Below, one piece after another: positions 1 through 6,983 of a DNA stretch of 64,000 bases. The stretch is from positions 8,668,001-8,732,000 of the forward strand of contig NZ_CP060828.1 in assembly GCF_014489635.1 (NCBI RefSeq), read 5' to 3'. Position 1 is the first letter of the stretch, and each line of letters opens with the position of its first letter. The notes under the pieces were generated by a model that worked only from the letters and a program-made list of their open reading frames with translations, was not told the origin of the DNA and searched no databases. Source of the stretch: Streptomyces roseirectus. Lineage in GTDB: Bacteria; Actinomycetota; Actinomycetes; Streptomycetales; Streptomycetaceae. Both the position numbers and the translations under genes were made by a program.

Positions 1-766
1 CCTCGGTGTCGGCGGCGCTCAGCGCGGCGGGGAACATGTGGCCCGTCTCGATGAACGCGGGCGCCCCGCCGACGCTCTTGTCGGTCACGCCGATCACCTG
101 GACCGAGCCCGCGTGCGACACCGTCTCGACGCTCACCTCGGGGCCGTCGAGCAGTTCTTCGAGGAGGACGGCCGGATCGCGGCGCTGGCCACGGGCGTTG
201 ACCGGGAAGGCGGCCAACGCGCGGAAGGCGTCCGCGAGTTGGGACTCGTCGTCGACGCGGCGGACGAACATGCCGGCGCACAGGTCGACCGGCTTCACGA
301 CCAGCGGGTAGCCGATCTCCCGGGCGGCGCGGGCGAGTTCGGCCCACTCGGCGTGGACGGCGAAACGCGGTCCTGGGACCCCGGCGTCGGTGAGGACCCG
401 GCGGGTGGCGTCCTTGCGGCACGCGTTCTCCACGGCTTCGGCGCCGGGCCCCGGCAGACCCAGGTGGGCGGCGATCCGGGCGACCGCCGGGAGGTAGTAG
501 TCGCAGGACGTGATGACGCCGTCGAAGCCGAACACGCCGTGCAGGCGGGCGACTTCGGGCAGCAGGGCGTCCGTGTCGTTGGTGTCGGCGGTGATGACGT
601 GGCGGGCGCCGAGCAGCGGGTGTGCCGTGCCCTCGGGCGCCGAGCGCAGGTAGTGGTGCAGATCGCGGGTCAGGAACGTGAACGTGTGCCCGCTCTCCCG
701 GATCGCCCGCGGCAGCAGTCTGCTCATCGAGCCGACCCAGCTCTCTACCACCAACAGATGAGCCAC
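1..766 (-). CDS. ATP-grasp domain enzyme, N-terminal 255 residues (runs off left edge)
   Basis: The minus strand reads continuously from a GTG at 766 to the window edge. The GTG follows an AAAGGGGAG ribosome site; an in-frame ATG lies 13 codons later. The N-terminal half is a Rossmann-like pre-ATP-grasp domain (LLVVESWVG near residue 4, GVITSCDYYLPAVA near 85). The second half has the ATP-grasp signature: YPLVVKPVD near residue 165, then ACRKDATRR and VLLEELLDGPEVSVE. Such enzymes join a carboxylate to an amine through an acyl phosphate. A Zur/Fur-type box lies about 95 bp upstream, so expression is probably metal-controlled. That fits an amino-acid-derived metallophore pathway, but this is inference because the rest of the operon is outside the window. 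The substrate cannot be told from sequence. Confidence 0.85.
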   Translation of the reverse strand, partial: MAHLLVVESWVGSMSRLLPRAIRESGHTFTFLTRDLHHYLRSAPEGTAHPLLGARHVITADTNDTDALLPEVARLHGVFGFDGVITSCDYYLPAVARIAAHLGLPGPGAEAVENACRKDATRRVLTDAGVPGPRFAVHAEWAELARAAREIGYPLVVKPVDLCAGMFVRRVDDESQLADAFRALAAFPVNARGQRRDPAVLLEELLDGPEVSVETVSHAGSVQVIGVTDKSVGGAPAFIETGHMFPAALSAADTE

Positions 767-859
767 GACTCCCCTTTCCAGGACTGGAGTTGAGTTCTTG
801 GCGCAGGACGGAGCGCGCCTTCGCGGAAGGCGGCTCCGGTTGTGACCCGGACACGTTAT

Positions 860-874
860 CGATAATCATTTTCA
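860..874 (-). promoter_or_regulatory. Putative Zur/Fur-family box
   Basis: Read on the minus strand this is TGAAAATGATTATCG, an imperfect 7-1-7 inverted repeat close to the Streptomyces Zur consensus TGAAAATGATTTTCA. The wider 19 bases also match the classical Fur box at 15 of 19 positions by eye. It is a strikingly AT-rich patch in very GC-rich DNA. It lies 94 bp upstream of the ATP-grasp gene that begins at 766, a normal operator position. Confidence 0.55.
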
Positions 875-1474
875 TTGTCACCCAGTTCTCCGATGACCGT
901 CCGATGGCCGTCCGAAGAGACTCCCTTGACCTTCCTGCCGCGCCGCGTGACCGTCCCCGACGGCATCCGTGCCCACCCCCACGACGGCGCCATCGACGGA
1001 CTGCGCCTGCCCGCGCCCTTCGACGGGTCCGCCTCGCGGAACTACGAGGCCGCCAACCGGATCGTGAAGTGCGCCGACGGACCCGGCCCGGCCCCCGCCC
1101 GGATCCTCGCCGACCGGTGCCGCCTGCACCGCCTCGCCCCCGCGCCGGTGCTCACCGGCATGGAGGCCGCCGCCTGCGCGTACTGGACCTACCGCCCCGC
1201 CCACCGGACCGCACTCGGCAACCCCGGCGCCCCGCCCCTGATCCTCGTCTCCTCCGTGCACGACCCCGTCACCCCGGCCGAGGGCGCCCGCGCGCTGCGC
1301 CGGCTGCTGCCCGGGTCCCGGATCGTCACCCTCGACGACGACTACTCCCACGGCGTGTTCGCGAGCCGGGGCAACGGATGCGTCGACACGACGGCCGCCG
1401 CCTACCTCGTGGACGGCACCGTGCCGACGGCCGACGTCCGGTGCGCGGGCCCCGGACTGCCCGCCGTGAACTGA
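875..1474 (+). pseudogene. C-terminal remnant of a TAP-like alpha/beta-hydrolase (secreted peptidase family)
   Basis: The reading frame encodes only the last third of a Streptomyces tripeptidyl-aminopeptidase-like protein. It carries CAYWTYRP, then PLILVSSVHDPVTP with the family's catalytic Asp, then DDYSHGVF with the catalytic His, and a cysteine-containing tail (GNGCVDTTAAAYLVDG). Full-length members have about 500 residues, with a signal peptide and a GxSxG nucleophile. Both are absent here, and no upstream frame supplies them. The family-like part begins around position 1020. The first 50 codons overlap the Zur-type box and look like non-coding sequence read through. I call it a decayed remnant. 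It could still be expressed as a small protein, but it lacks the nucleophile Ser. Confidence 0.65.
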
Positions 1475-1637
1475 CGGTGACGCGGTCGTACGACCGGCCG
1501 CACAGGGGAGCCGATGACCAGCGGTTGGCACCCCCTTTACGGGCCGGGGCATCGAATTGACGTTCGTCGTGGACGTCGAAGATGATCGCGGCGAGATCCA
1601 CCTCCCACACGATCCACTCACTGCACAGAGGCTCAAC

Positions 1638-2570
1638 TTGTCCCGTACGCAGTACTCCACGTCGCGGCGCGCCAGAAGCCTGGCGCTGCTCGCGGCGACG
1701 GCCTTCGCCACCTCCGCCGCGCCCCTCCTCTTCGCGGCCCCGGCGAACGCCACGACCGGTGCCGACTGCTCCGCCGCCACCATCCAGTACCGCCTGGCGG
1801 GCGGCGACTGGACCTCCACCGGCGGCTTCCGCACCTGGAGCTCCGGCCTCGACAAGGTCGAGGTCCGCCTGGCGGCCGGCCAGCAGATCGGCGCCGACTG
1901 CAAGTACCCCGTCTCGCTCGCCGAGTACACGACCGAGGGCCCGAGCTGGGCCACCTCCGGCACGCAGACCCTCGTCGACAAGGCCACCGTCTACCTCGGC
2001 GCCGACGACGTCGCCGGCCAGGACGACACCGGCCGCACCTGGCAGCAGCTCAGCGTGAAGACGCCCGACTGCTACGGCCAGATCGACCTCTACGGCGACG
2101 ACGTCACCTACGACGGCGGCACCGGCGAGGGCCACGGCCCCGCGCCCTACCAGCCCGGGAACGTCGCCACACCGCAGCACCTCATAGCCGCGTGGAACGG
2201 CGGCGACAAGAAGTGCGCGGCCGAGGAGACCCCCTCGACGCCGCCGTCGACGCCCGGCGTCCCCGAGGAGCCCAGCACCCCGCCGGCCTCCCCGACCCCG
2301 ACCCCGCCGTCCGCCGGCGAGGTCACCCCGCCCGCGCCCACCACCCCGGGCTCGGACGAGACCCCGCCGACCACGCCCGAGGTGCCGCCGCTGACGTCGA
2401 CCCCGCCGGCCACGCCGTCGCCGTCGCCCAGCGCGTCCACGCCGCCGCTGGCCGAGACCGGCGCGAGCACGCCGGTCGGGCCGATCGCGGGCGGGGCCGC
2501 GGCGGTCGTCGCCATCGGCGCGGGCGCCCTGTACTTCGCGAACCGCCGCAAGAAGGGCGCCGCGCAGTAG
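1638..2570 (+). CDS. LAETG-motif sortase-anchored surface protein
   Basis: A secreted cell-wall protein of 310 residues. I start it at the TTG at 1638, which follows AGAGG and opens with a basic region and hydrophobic core typical of a signal peptide, ending near PANA. A longer frame from 1557 has no ribosome site. The mature part has a compact domain with paired cysteines (ADCSAAT, DCKYP, PDCYGQ). A long Pro/Thr/Ser linker follows, then LAETG near residue 274, a hydrophobic helix and an RRKK tail. LAxTG is the motif used by class E sortases of Streptomyces, such as those that anchor chaplins. No sortase gene is in this window. The function of the globular domain is unknown. A strong terminator follows. 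Confidence 0.88.
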   Translation: MSRTQYSTSRRARSLALLAATAFATSAAPLLFAAPANATTGADCSAATIQYRLAGGDWTSTGGFRTWSSGLDKVEVRLAAGQQIGADCKYPVSLAEYTTEGPSWATSGTQTLVDKATVYLGADDVAGQDDTGRTWQQLSVKTPDCYGQIDLYGDDVTYDGGTGEGHGPAPYQPGNVATPQHLIAAWNGGDKKCAAEETPSTPPSTPGVPEEPSTPPASPTPTPPSAGEVTPPAPTTPGSDETPPTTPEVPPLTSTPPATPSPSPSASTPPLAETGASTPVGPIAGGAAAVVAIGAGALYFANRRKKGAAQ

Positions 2571-2593
2571 GCGTGATGTAGCTGCCTGGCTTC

Positions 2594-2629
2594 GAAGGGC
2601 CTCTCCGTCCGAGACGGGGAGGCCCTTCT
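2594..2629 (+). terminator. Rho-independent terminator after the LAETG protein
   Basis: The arms AAGGGCCTCTCCGTC and ACGGGGAGGCCCTT pair almost perfectly around a short loop, starting 24 bp after the stop codon. It lacks a long T-run, as is usual for Streptomyces hairpin terminators. Confidence 0.8.
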
Positions 2630-2653
2630 GCGTGCCCTTTCTGTGGCGCCGGA

Positions 2654-2668
2654 TGAATGATCAAATCC
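2654..2668 (+). promoter_or_regulatory. Weak copy of the locus 15-bp operator, upstream of the GH3 hexosaminidase
   Basis: TGAATGATCAAATCC matches about 11 of 15 bases of TGAATGATTGATTCA, the palindrome in front of the GH84 gene. It lies 46 bp before the GTG at 2714. This is the weakest of six related sites, so regulation here is tentative. Confidence 0.3.
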
Positions 2669-2713
2669 TGTCGCTTGTTGACTTTCGGTTCGGTGAGCCA
2701 GAGGATTCCGGGG

Positions 2714-4210
2714 GTGACCCCATCTGCGCGCCCCGCCCTCCCCGCCGCCCTCGACGAGGCCGCCCACCGCTGCCTCGTCGCCGGTTTCGCCGGGACGACC
2801 ACCGTGCCCGACGACCTCGTAGAGCTGATCCACCGAGGGCTCGGCGGGGTCATCCTCTTCACCCGCAACATCCGCGACGCCGACCAGGTACGCGAGCTGA
2901 CGTCCACCCTGCGGAACCTGCGGTCCGATCTGCTGATCGCCATCGACAACGAGGGCGGCGGGATCGGCCACCTCGTCACCGCCGGGGCGCCCGAGGTGCC
3001 CGGCAACTACGCGCTCGGCGTCGTCGACGACCCCGCGCTGACCGCCGCCTGCGCGGACGCGCTCGCCGCGCACCTCGCGAGCCTCGGCATCGGGGTGTCG
3101 TACGCGCCCGTCGCGGACCTCCAGCACCGGGGGGAGAACCCCATCGTCCGCACGCGCGCCTTCGGGTCCGACCCTGCCGTGGTCGCCCGGCACCTTGAGG
3201 CGTGGATCTCCGCGACCGAGGCGCGGGGGGTGGCGTCCTGCGCGAAACACTTCCCCGGACACGGGGGGACCGTCACCGACAGCCACTACGAACTCGCCGT
3301 CGACCCCCGGGAGTCGACGGAGCTGGACCTCGCGCCGTTCCGGGCGGCGATCGGGGCGGGGGTGCCCATGCTGATGAGCGCGCACGTGGTGTTCCCGGCG
3401 CTCGACCCCGCGCTGCCCGCGACCCTGAGCCCTTACATCCTCGGGGAGTTGCTGCGCGGGGAGCTGGGGTTCGACGGGGTGCTCGTGAGTGACGCGCTGG
3501 AGATGAAGGCCATCGCCGACGGGTACGGGGAGGCCGCGGGGGCCCGGCTCGCGCTGGCCGCCGGGGCGGACCAGGTGATCGTCGCCGTACCGGAGTTGGC
3601 GACCACGCTGGCGTGCCGGGACGCGGTGCTCGGGGCGCTGCGCGACGGCTCGCTCGGCGAGGAACGGGTGGGGGAGGCGGCGGCCCGCGTGCGGCGGCTC
3701 GCCGACCGGTACGCGACACCCGCGGTGCCGGGTGAGGCCGGTTCGGAGGAGGCGGGGCTGGCGGCCGCCCGACGGGCCGTGGACAAGGGGGAGTTGGCGT
3801 CCGCGGTGGCGGGGGCGTACGTCGTGGACCTGTTCCCCCGGCCCCACCCCGCGCTGAACTGGGGCGGGGAGAGCCTGGTGAGCGCCGTGCGGGAGGTCGA
3901 CCCGGGCGCGGACGGGGTGGCGGTCGCCGGGGAGCCCGAGGACCGGGAGGAGGCGGTGGCCGAGGTGCTGAAGGAGGCCGCCGGGCGGCCGTTGGTGGTG
4001 GCCACCTGTGACGCCGAGCTGTATCCGTGGCAGGGGTGGGTGAAGAAGGCGCTGGTCGCCGCGCGGCCGGACGCGGTGCTGGTGGCGACCGGGCTGCCGG
4101 GGGCCGGGGACGCGGGGGCCGTGCTGTCCTACGGGCGGGGGAGGGTGAACCTGCGGGCCGTGGCCGAGGTGGTGGCGGAGCCGCGCACCGGCACGGCTCC
4201 GCGCCCCTGA
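2714..4210 (+). CDS. GH3 beta-N-acetylhexosaminidase (NagZ-like, cytoplasmic)
   Basis: A family 3 glycoside hydrolase of 498 residues that should release terminal beta-linked N-acetylglucosamine. The NagZ-type hallmark KHFPGHGGT-x-DSH lies near residues 179-192. This His/Asp-bearing loop provides the acid/base in GH3 hexosaminidases. The probable nucleophile Asp is in LVSDALEM near residue 261. A C-terminal domain of about 150 residues follows the barrel. There is no signal peptide, so it should act inside the cell on imported sugars. I chose the GTG at 2714. An ATG at 2657 lies inside the operator-like sequence and would add a non-conserved leader. It converges with the GH5 gene. Its place in the mannose/GlcNAc locus suggests a role on chitobiose or N-glycan cores rather than only cell-wall recycling. 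Confidence 0.88.
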   Translation: MTPSARPALPAALDEAAHRCLVAGFAGTTTVPDDLVELIHRGLGGVILFTRNIRDADQVRELTSTLRNLRSDLLIAIDNEGGGIGHLVTAGAPEVPGNYALGVVDDPALTAACADALAAHLASLGIGVSYAPVADLQHRGENPIVRTRAFGSDPAVVARHLEAWISATEARGVASCAKHFPGHGGTVTDSHYELAVDPRESTELDLAPFRAAIGAGVPMLMSAHVVFPALDPALPATLSPYILGELLRGELGFDGVLVSDALEMKAIADGYGEAAGARLALAAGADQVIVAVPELATTLACRDAVLGALRDGSLGEERVGEAAARVRRLADRYATPAVPGEAGSEEAGLAAARRAVDKGELASAVAGAYVVDLFPRPHPALNWGGESLVSAVREVDPGADGVAVAGEPEDREEAVAEVLKEAAGRPLVVATCDAELYPWQGWVKKALVAARPDAVLVATGLPGAGDAGAVLSYGRGRVNLRAVAEVVAEPRTGTAPRP

Positions 4211-4219
4211 CCGCGCGCC

Positions 4220-5482
4220 TCACCCGGCGTCGATCAGCTCCGTGACTCCACGTGCCGCCAAGTACGTGGAGTCCCCGGCGTGTTCGGCCAGGACCACGGC
4301 CGGACGCACGCCTTGCGCGCGCAGCCGCATCCACTCCTCGAAGAACGCGCCCCCCGGACCCGACGTCGACCTCGTCGACGGGGTGCAGTCCAGGACCAGC
4401 GCCGCCGTGCGCGGCGACGGGGTCAGGGGGAGCGTGCGGACCTCCGTGATCGTCTCCTCGATCGCCTCCGCGATCGGCTTCGGCTTGCCCTGGGAGTCGA
4501 ACAGGCCCAGCGTGTACTCGAGTTCGGGGTAGTCCGCGAGGCTGCGGTCCACGTCGTGGGAGCACCACCACGTGATGCCCCACAGGTTCGTGCAGCTCGC
4601 CGCGTTGAGCAGGGTCTCGCGGGCGAAGAGGGGGGCGTCGGCGGCGGGGATGTGGGGCTCGGGGGCGCCGGTCTCCTGGACCCAGACCGGGCGGGCGGGG
4701 TCGGTCGCGTACGCCTTCGCCAGCTCCGTGCCGTACTCGGCGAGGTGGTGGACCTGCGGGGAGCGCGGGCCGTAGCGGCGGGCGCAGTCGCCGGAGAAGA
4801 CCCAGGGGTGGACGGTGGTGACGTCGCCCTTGCGGGCCGACGCCTGCGGGGTGAAGGGGTGGTCGTCGCCGTACCAGGCGGCGTCGTACGCGGAGTGGGT
4901 CACGAGACCGGCGGTGCCGAGGCCGTCGCGGGCGGCGGCGAGGAGCGTGTCGAGGTAGTGGTCCACCTCGTGGACCGTCACGGGGTTGTGCTCGACGAGG
5001 TTGTTCAGCTCGTTGCCGAGTTGCAGGCCGATCAGGTTGGGGCGGCCGGCGAGGGCCTTGCCGAGGGTGCGCAGCAGGGTCGCCTGGGCCTCGATCGCCT
5101 CGGGGTCGGTGAACACGTTGCGGTGGTGCCAGCTGCGGGTCCACTCCGGGTAGAAGTCGAAGCTCGACAGGTGGCCCTGGACGCCGTCCACCATCACGTC
5201 GAGGTCCACCTCCGCCGCGAGGTCCACCAGGTGGGCCAGCTGGTCCACGGCCGTGGTGCGGATGAGGGTGCGGTTGGGCTGGAGGAGGGGCCAGAGGTGG
5301 AAGACGCGGATGTGGTCGAGGCCGAGTTCGGCGATCTGCGCCAGGTCCTCGCGGGCGTGCCGCGCGTCGAAGTCGTGCCAGGCGTGGAACCAGCCCCGGC
5401 GTGGGGTGTAGTTGACGCCGAAGCGGAGTTCCGTGGCAGGTGGCGTGGTGCTGATGGCGTGCTCCTCGGGTCGCGGATCCAC
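4220..5482 (-). CDS. GH5-type glycosidase, probably Man-beta-1,4-GlcNAc-type beta-mannosidase
   Basis: A cytoplasmic TIM-barrel hydrolase of about 420 residues with no signal peptide. Clan GH-A signatures are clear: the acid/base Glu in LQLGNELNN near residue 158 and the nucleophile Glu in VWVQETGAPEP near residue 270. The N-terminal RFGVNYTPRRGWFHAW and the overall layout resemble the GH5_18 subfamily. One characterised GH5_18 member from Bifidobacterium is a beta-mannosidase specific for the N-glycan core disaccharide. I assign that subfamily from memory of its motifs, not from a search. The start is uncertain. The GTG at 5482 has AAGG six bases upstream. Nine codons later an ATC sits six bases after a perfect GAGGAG, where homologues would be expected to begin. 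It is divergent from the kinase gene and probably shares its operator. Confidence 0.75.
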   Translation of the reverse strand: MDPRPEEHAISTTPPATELRFGVNYTPRRGWFHAWHDFDARHAREDLAQIAELGLDHIRVFHLWPLLQPNRTLIRTTAVDQLAHLVDLAAEVDLDVMVDGVQGHLSSFDFYPEWTRSWHHRNVFTDPEAIEAQATLLRTLGKALAGRPNLIGLQLGNELNNLVEHNPVTVHEVDHYLDTLLAAARDGLGTAGLVTHSAYDAAWYGDDHPFTPQASARKGDVTTVHPWVFSGDCARRYGPRSPQVHHLAEYGTELAKAYATDPARPVWVQETGAPEPHIPAADAPLFARETLLNAASCTNLWGITWWCSHDVDRSLADYPELEYTLGLFDSQGKPKPIAEAIEETITEVRTLPLTPSPRTAALVLDCTPSTRSTSGPGGAFFEEWMRLRAQGVRPAVVLAEHAGDSTYLAARGVTELIDAG

Positions 5483-5527
5483 TTCGGACCTTGTCTGCGG
5501 CGAATGTATCAACCACCATGGGGACCG

Positions 5528-6676
5528 ATGAATAGTGATTTGAACCAAGTCTTGGTCTGCGACGAGGGCCCCGCTTACGTCCTCGGCGTCGACGCCGGAG
5601 GCACCCGCACCCGCGCGGTCCTCGCGGACGCCGCCGACGGCCGCCCCCTCGCCGAGGGCGCCTCCGGGCCGGGCAACGCCCTGACCGTCCCGGTCGAGCG
5701 CGTCACCGCGCACCTGACCGAGGCGATCGGCGCGGCCCTGCGGGGCGCCGCCGTGCCGGGACGCGTCGTCGCCGTCGCGGGCGGGTTCGCGGGCGCGGCG
5801 AGCGTACGGGCGGCTCCGCCGGGACGTGAGGCCGGGGACGCCGAGGACGCGGGGGAGGGGACGTCGAACGGGTCGACGCGCGCGGATGCCCCGGCGCCCC
5901 AGGACCCCGCCGAGGAACCCGGCCGCCGTCACGCCCGTGCCGCCCTGACCGCGGCCCTGGCCCACCTCGGCGTCCCCCTCCCCCCGATCACCATTCACAG
6001 CGACATCGAGGCCGCCTTCGCCGGCGCCCCCGGCCACCCCGCCGCAGGGCTCGCCCTGATCGCTGGCACGGGATCCGTCGCCGCGCGCGTCGAGGGCCGC
6101 GTCCTCGTCGCGACCTCCGGCGGCGACGGCTGGCTCCTGGGCGACGAGGGCAGCGGCTTCTGGATCGGCCGCCGAGCGGTCCGCGCGGCCCTGCGAGCGG
6201 CGGACGGCCGGGGCGAGCCGACCACGCTGGTGACGTCCGTCGGCCGCGCACTGGGCATCCCGCAGGCCCTGCTGCCACCGCAGACCTCGGATCACCTCGC
6301 ATCCCCGCACCCCTCCTCCCCCTGGCCCCTCTCCCACCGCGCCGCCTACCGCGCCCACCTCCTCCCCGCCGTGATGGAACGCCGCCCCACGGACCTCGCC
6401 GCACACGCCCCCCTGGTCACCCGCGCGGCCGACGACGGTGACGAGGTCGCCCGGCAGATCCTCCGGGAGGCCGCCGCCGCGCTGGTCGAGACGGTGGCCG
6501 CCCTCAGCCCACGGCCCGGTGAGCCGCTGGTCGTCACGGGCGGCCTCCTCGCCCCCGCCGGTCCCCTCCTCACCCCCCTCACCGAACACCTCGCCCCCCT
6601 CGGCCTCACCATCGCCCCCGTGACGGACGGCTCCGCCGGAGCGGTCGCCCTGGCGAGGCTCGCGGCGAAACGCTGA
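5528..6676 (+). CDS. N-acetylglucosamine-kinase-like protein (BadF/BcrA ATPase family)
   Basis: A sugar kinase of 382 residues in the ASKHA fold. Phosphate-1 motif VLGVDAGGTRTRAV lies near residue 17, and LIAGTGSVAARV followed by GGDGWLLGDEGSGFWIG gives the phosphate-2 and sugar-binding loops. A conserved C-terminal VVTGGLLAPAGP completes the adenosine site. The family includes eukaryotic-type GlcNAc kinase and bacterial glucosamine and muramyl kinases. In this locus it probably phosphorylates GlcNAc freed by the hexosaminidases. Between residues about 95 and 140 there is a low-complexity Ala/Gly/Glu insert that typical members lack. The ATG at 5528 follows GGGGA closely; TTG codons at 5540 and 5552 are alternatives. 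The locus operator overlaps the start. Confidence 0.8.
   Translation: MNSDLNQVLVCDEGPAYVLGVDAGGTRTRAVLADAADGRPLAEGASGPGNALTVPVERVTAHLTEAIGAALRGAAVPGRVVAVAGGFAGAASVRAAPPGREAGDAEDAGEGTSNGSTRADAPAPQDPAEEPGRRHARAALTAALAHLGVPLPPITIHSDIEAAFAGAPGHPAAGLALIAGTGSVAARVEGRVLVATSGGDGWLLGDEGSGFWIGRRAVRAALRAADGRGEPTTLVTSVGRALGIPQALLPPQTSDHLASPHPSSPWPLSHRAAYRAHLLPAVMERRPTDLAAHAPLVTRAADDGDEVARQILREAAAALVETVAALSPRPGEPLVVTGGLLAPAGPLLTPLTEHLAPLGLTIAPVTDGSAGAVALARLAAKR
5533..5547 (-). promoter_or_regulatory. 15-bp operator between the GH5 and kinase genes
   Basis: TAGTGATTTGAACCA differs by one base from the operator in front of the ABC importer (TGGTGATTTGAACCA on its coding strand). It lies between divergent genes and could control both. 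It falls just inside the annotated kinase start, so that transcript may begin at or near its start codon. Confidence 0.5.
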
Positions 6677-6983
6677 CGCGCCGGGACGGAGAGATGCCGA
6701 GACGTCGAGACCCCGAGGCGCCGAAACGCTGACGCGCTGACCCCCTGAAACACCGCGCGCCACACGAGAACTGCACTCCCGCCGCAAGACGCGGCCCCGC
6801 CGAACACCGGGAGCCGACCCGCACGGGACGCCACAGCCGTCGCCCCGACCCCGAAGGGGACCGGCGGGAAACCGGCCCCGCCGTACCGCGAGACCACGCC
6901 GAAGCCCCCGCCCGCACACCCGACGCCCACCCCCGCCGCCCCCTCAGCCCGCCCCCGCCGCCCCCTCCCCCCGAAGGACCCCG
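6677..6983 (+). other. 307-bp gap without a gene
   Basis: No coding frame is convincing. The only structure I see is a short direct repeat (CGAAACGCTGACGCGC at about 6667 and again near 6722). A Pro-codon-like C-rich run follows up to the GAAGGA ribosome site of the next gene. No copy of the locus operator is present, so the downstream GH3 gene may be read through from the kinase gene. Confidence 0.5.

Noticed and set aside
38..793. Long plus-strand frame over the ATP-grasp gene
   Set aside because: The minus strand encodes clear ATP-grasp motifs, and this frame is its GC-bias shadow.
3273..5519. 748-residue minus-strand frame overlapping the two hydrolases
   Set aside because: Arg/Pro-rich nonsense opposite the GH3 gene and out of frame with the GH5 gene; no ribosome site or family motif.
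5540..5556. DasR-type (dre) site at ACCAAGTCTTGGT
   Set aside because: It is palindromic but does not match the TGGTCTAGACCA core of DasR sites; it overlaps the locus operator instead.
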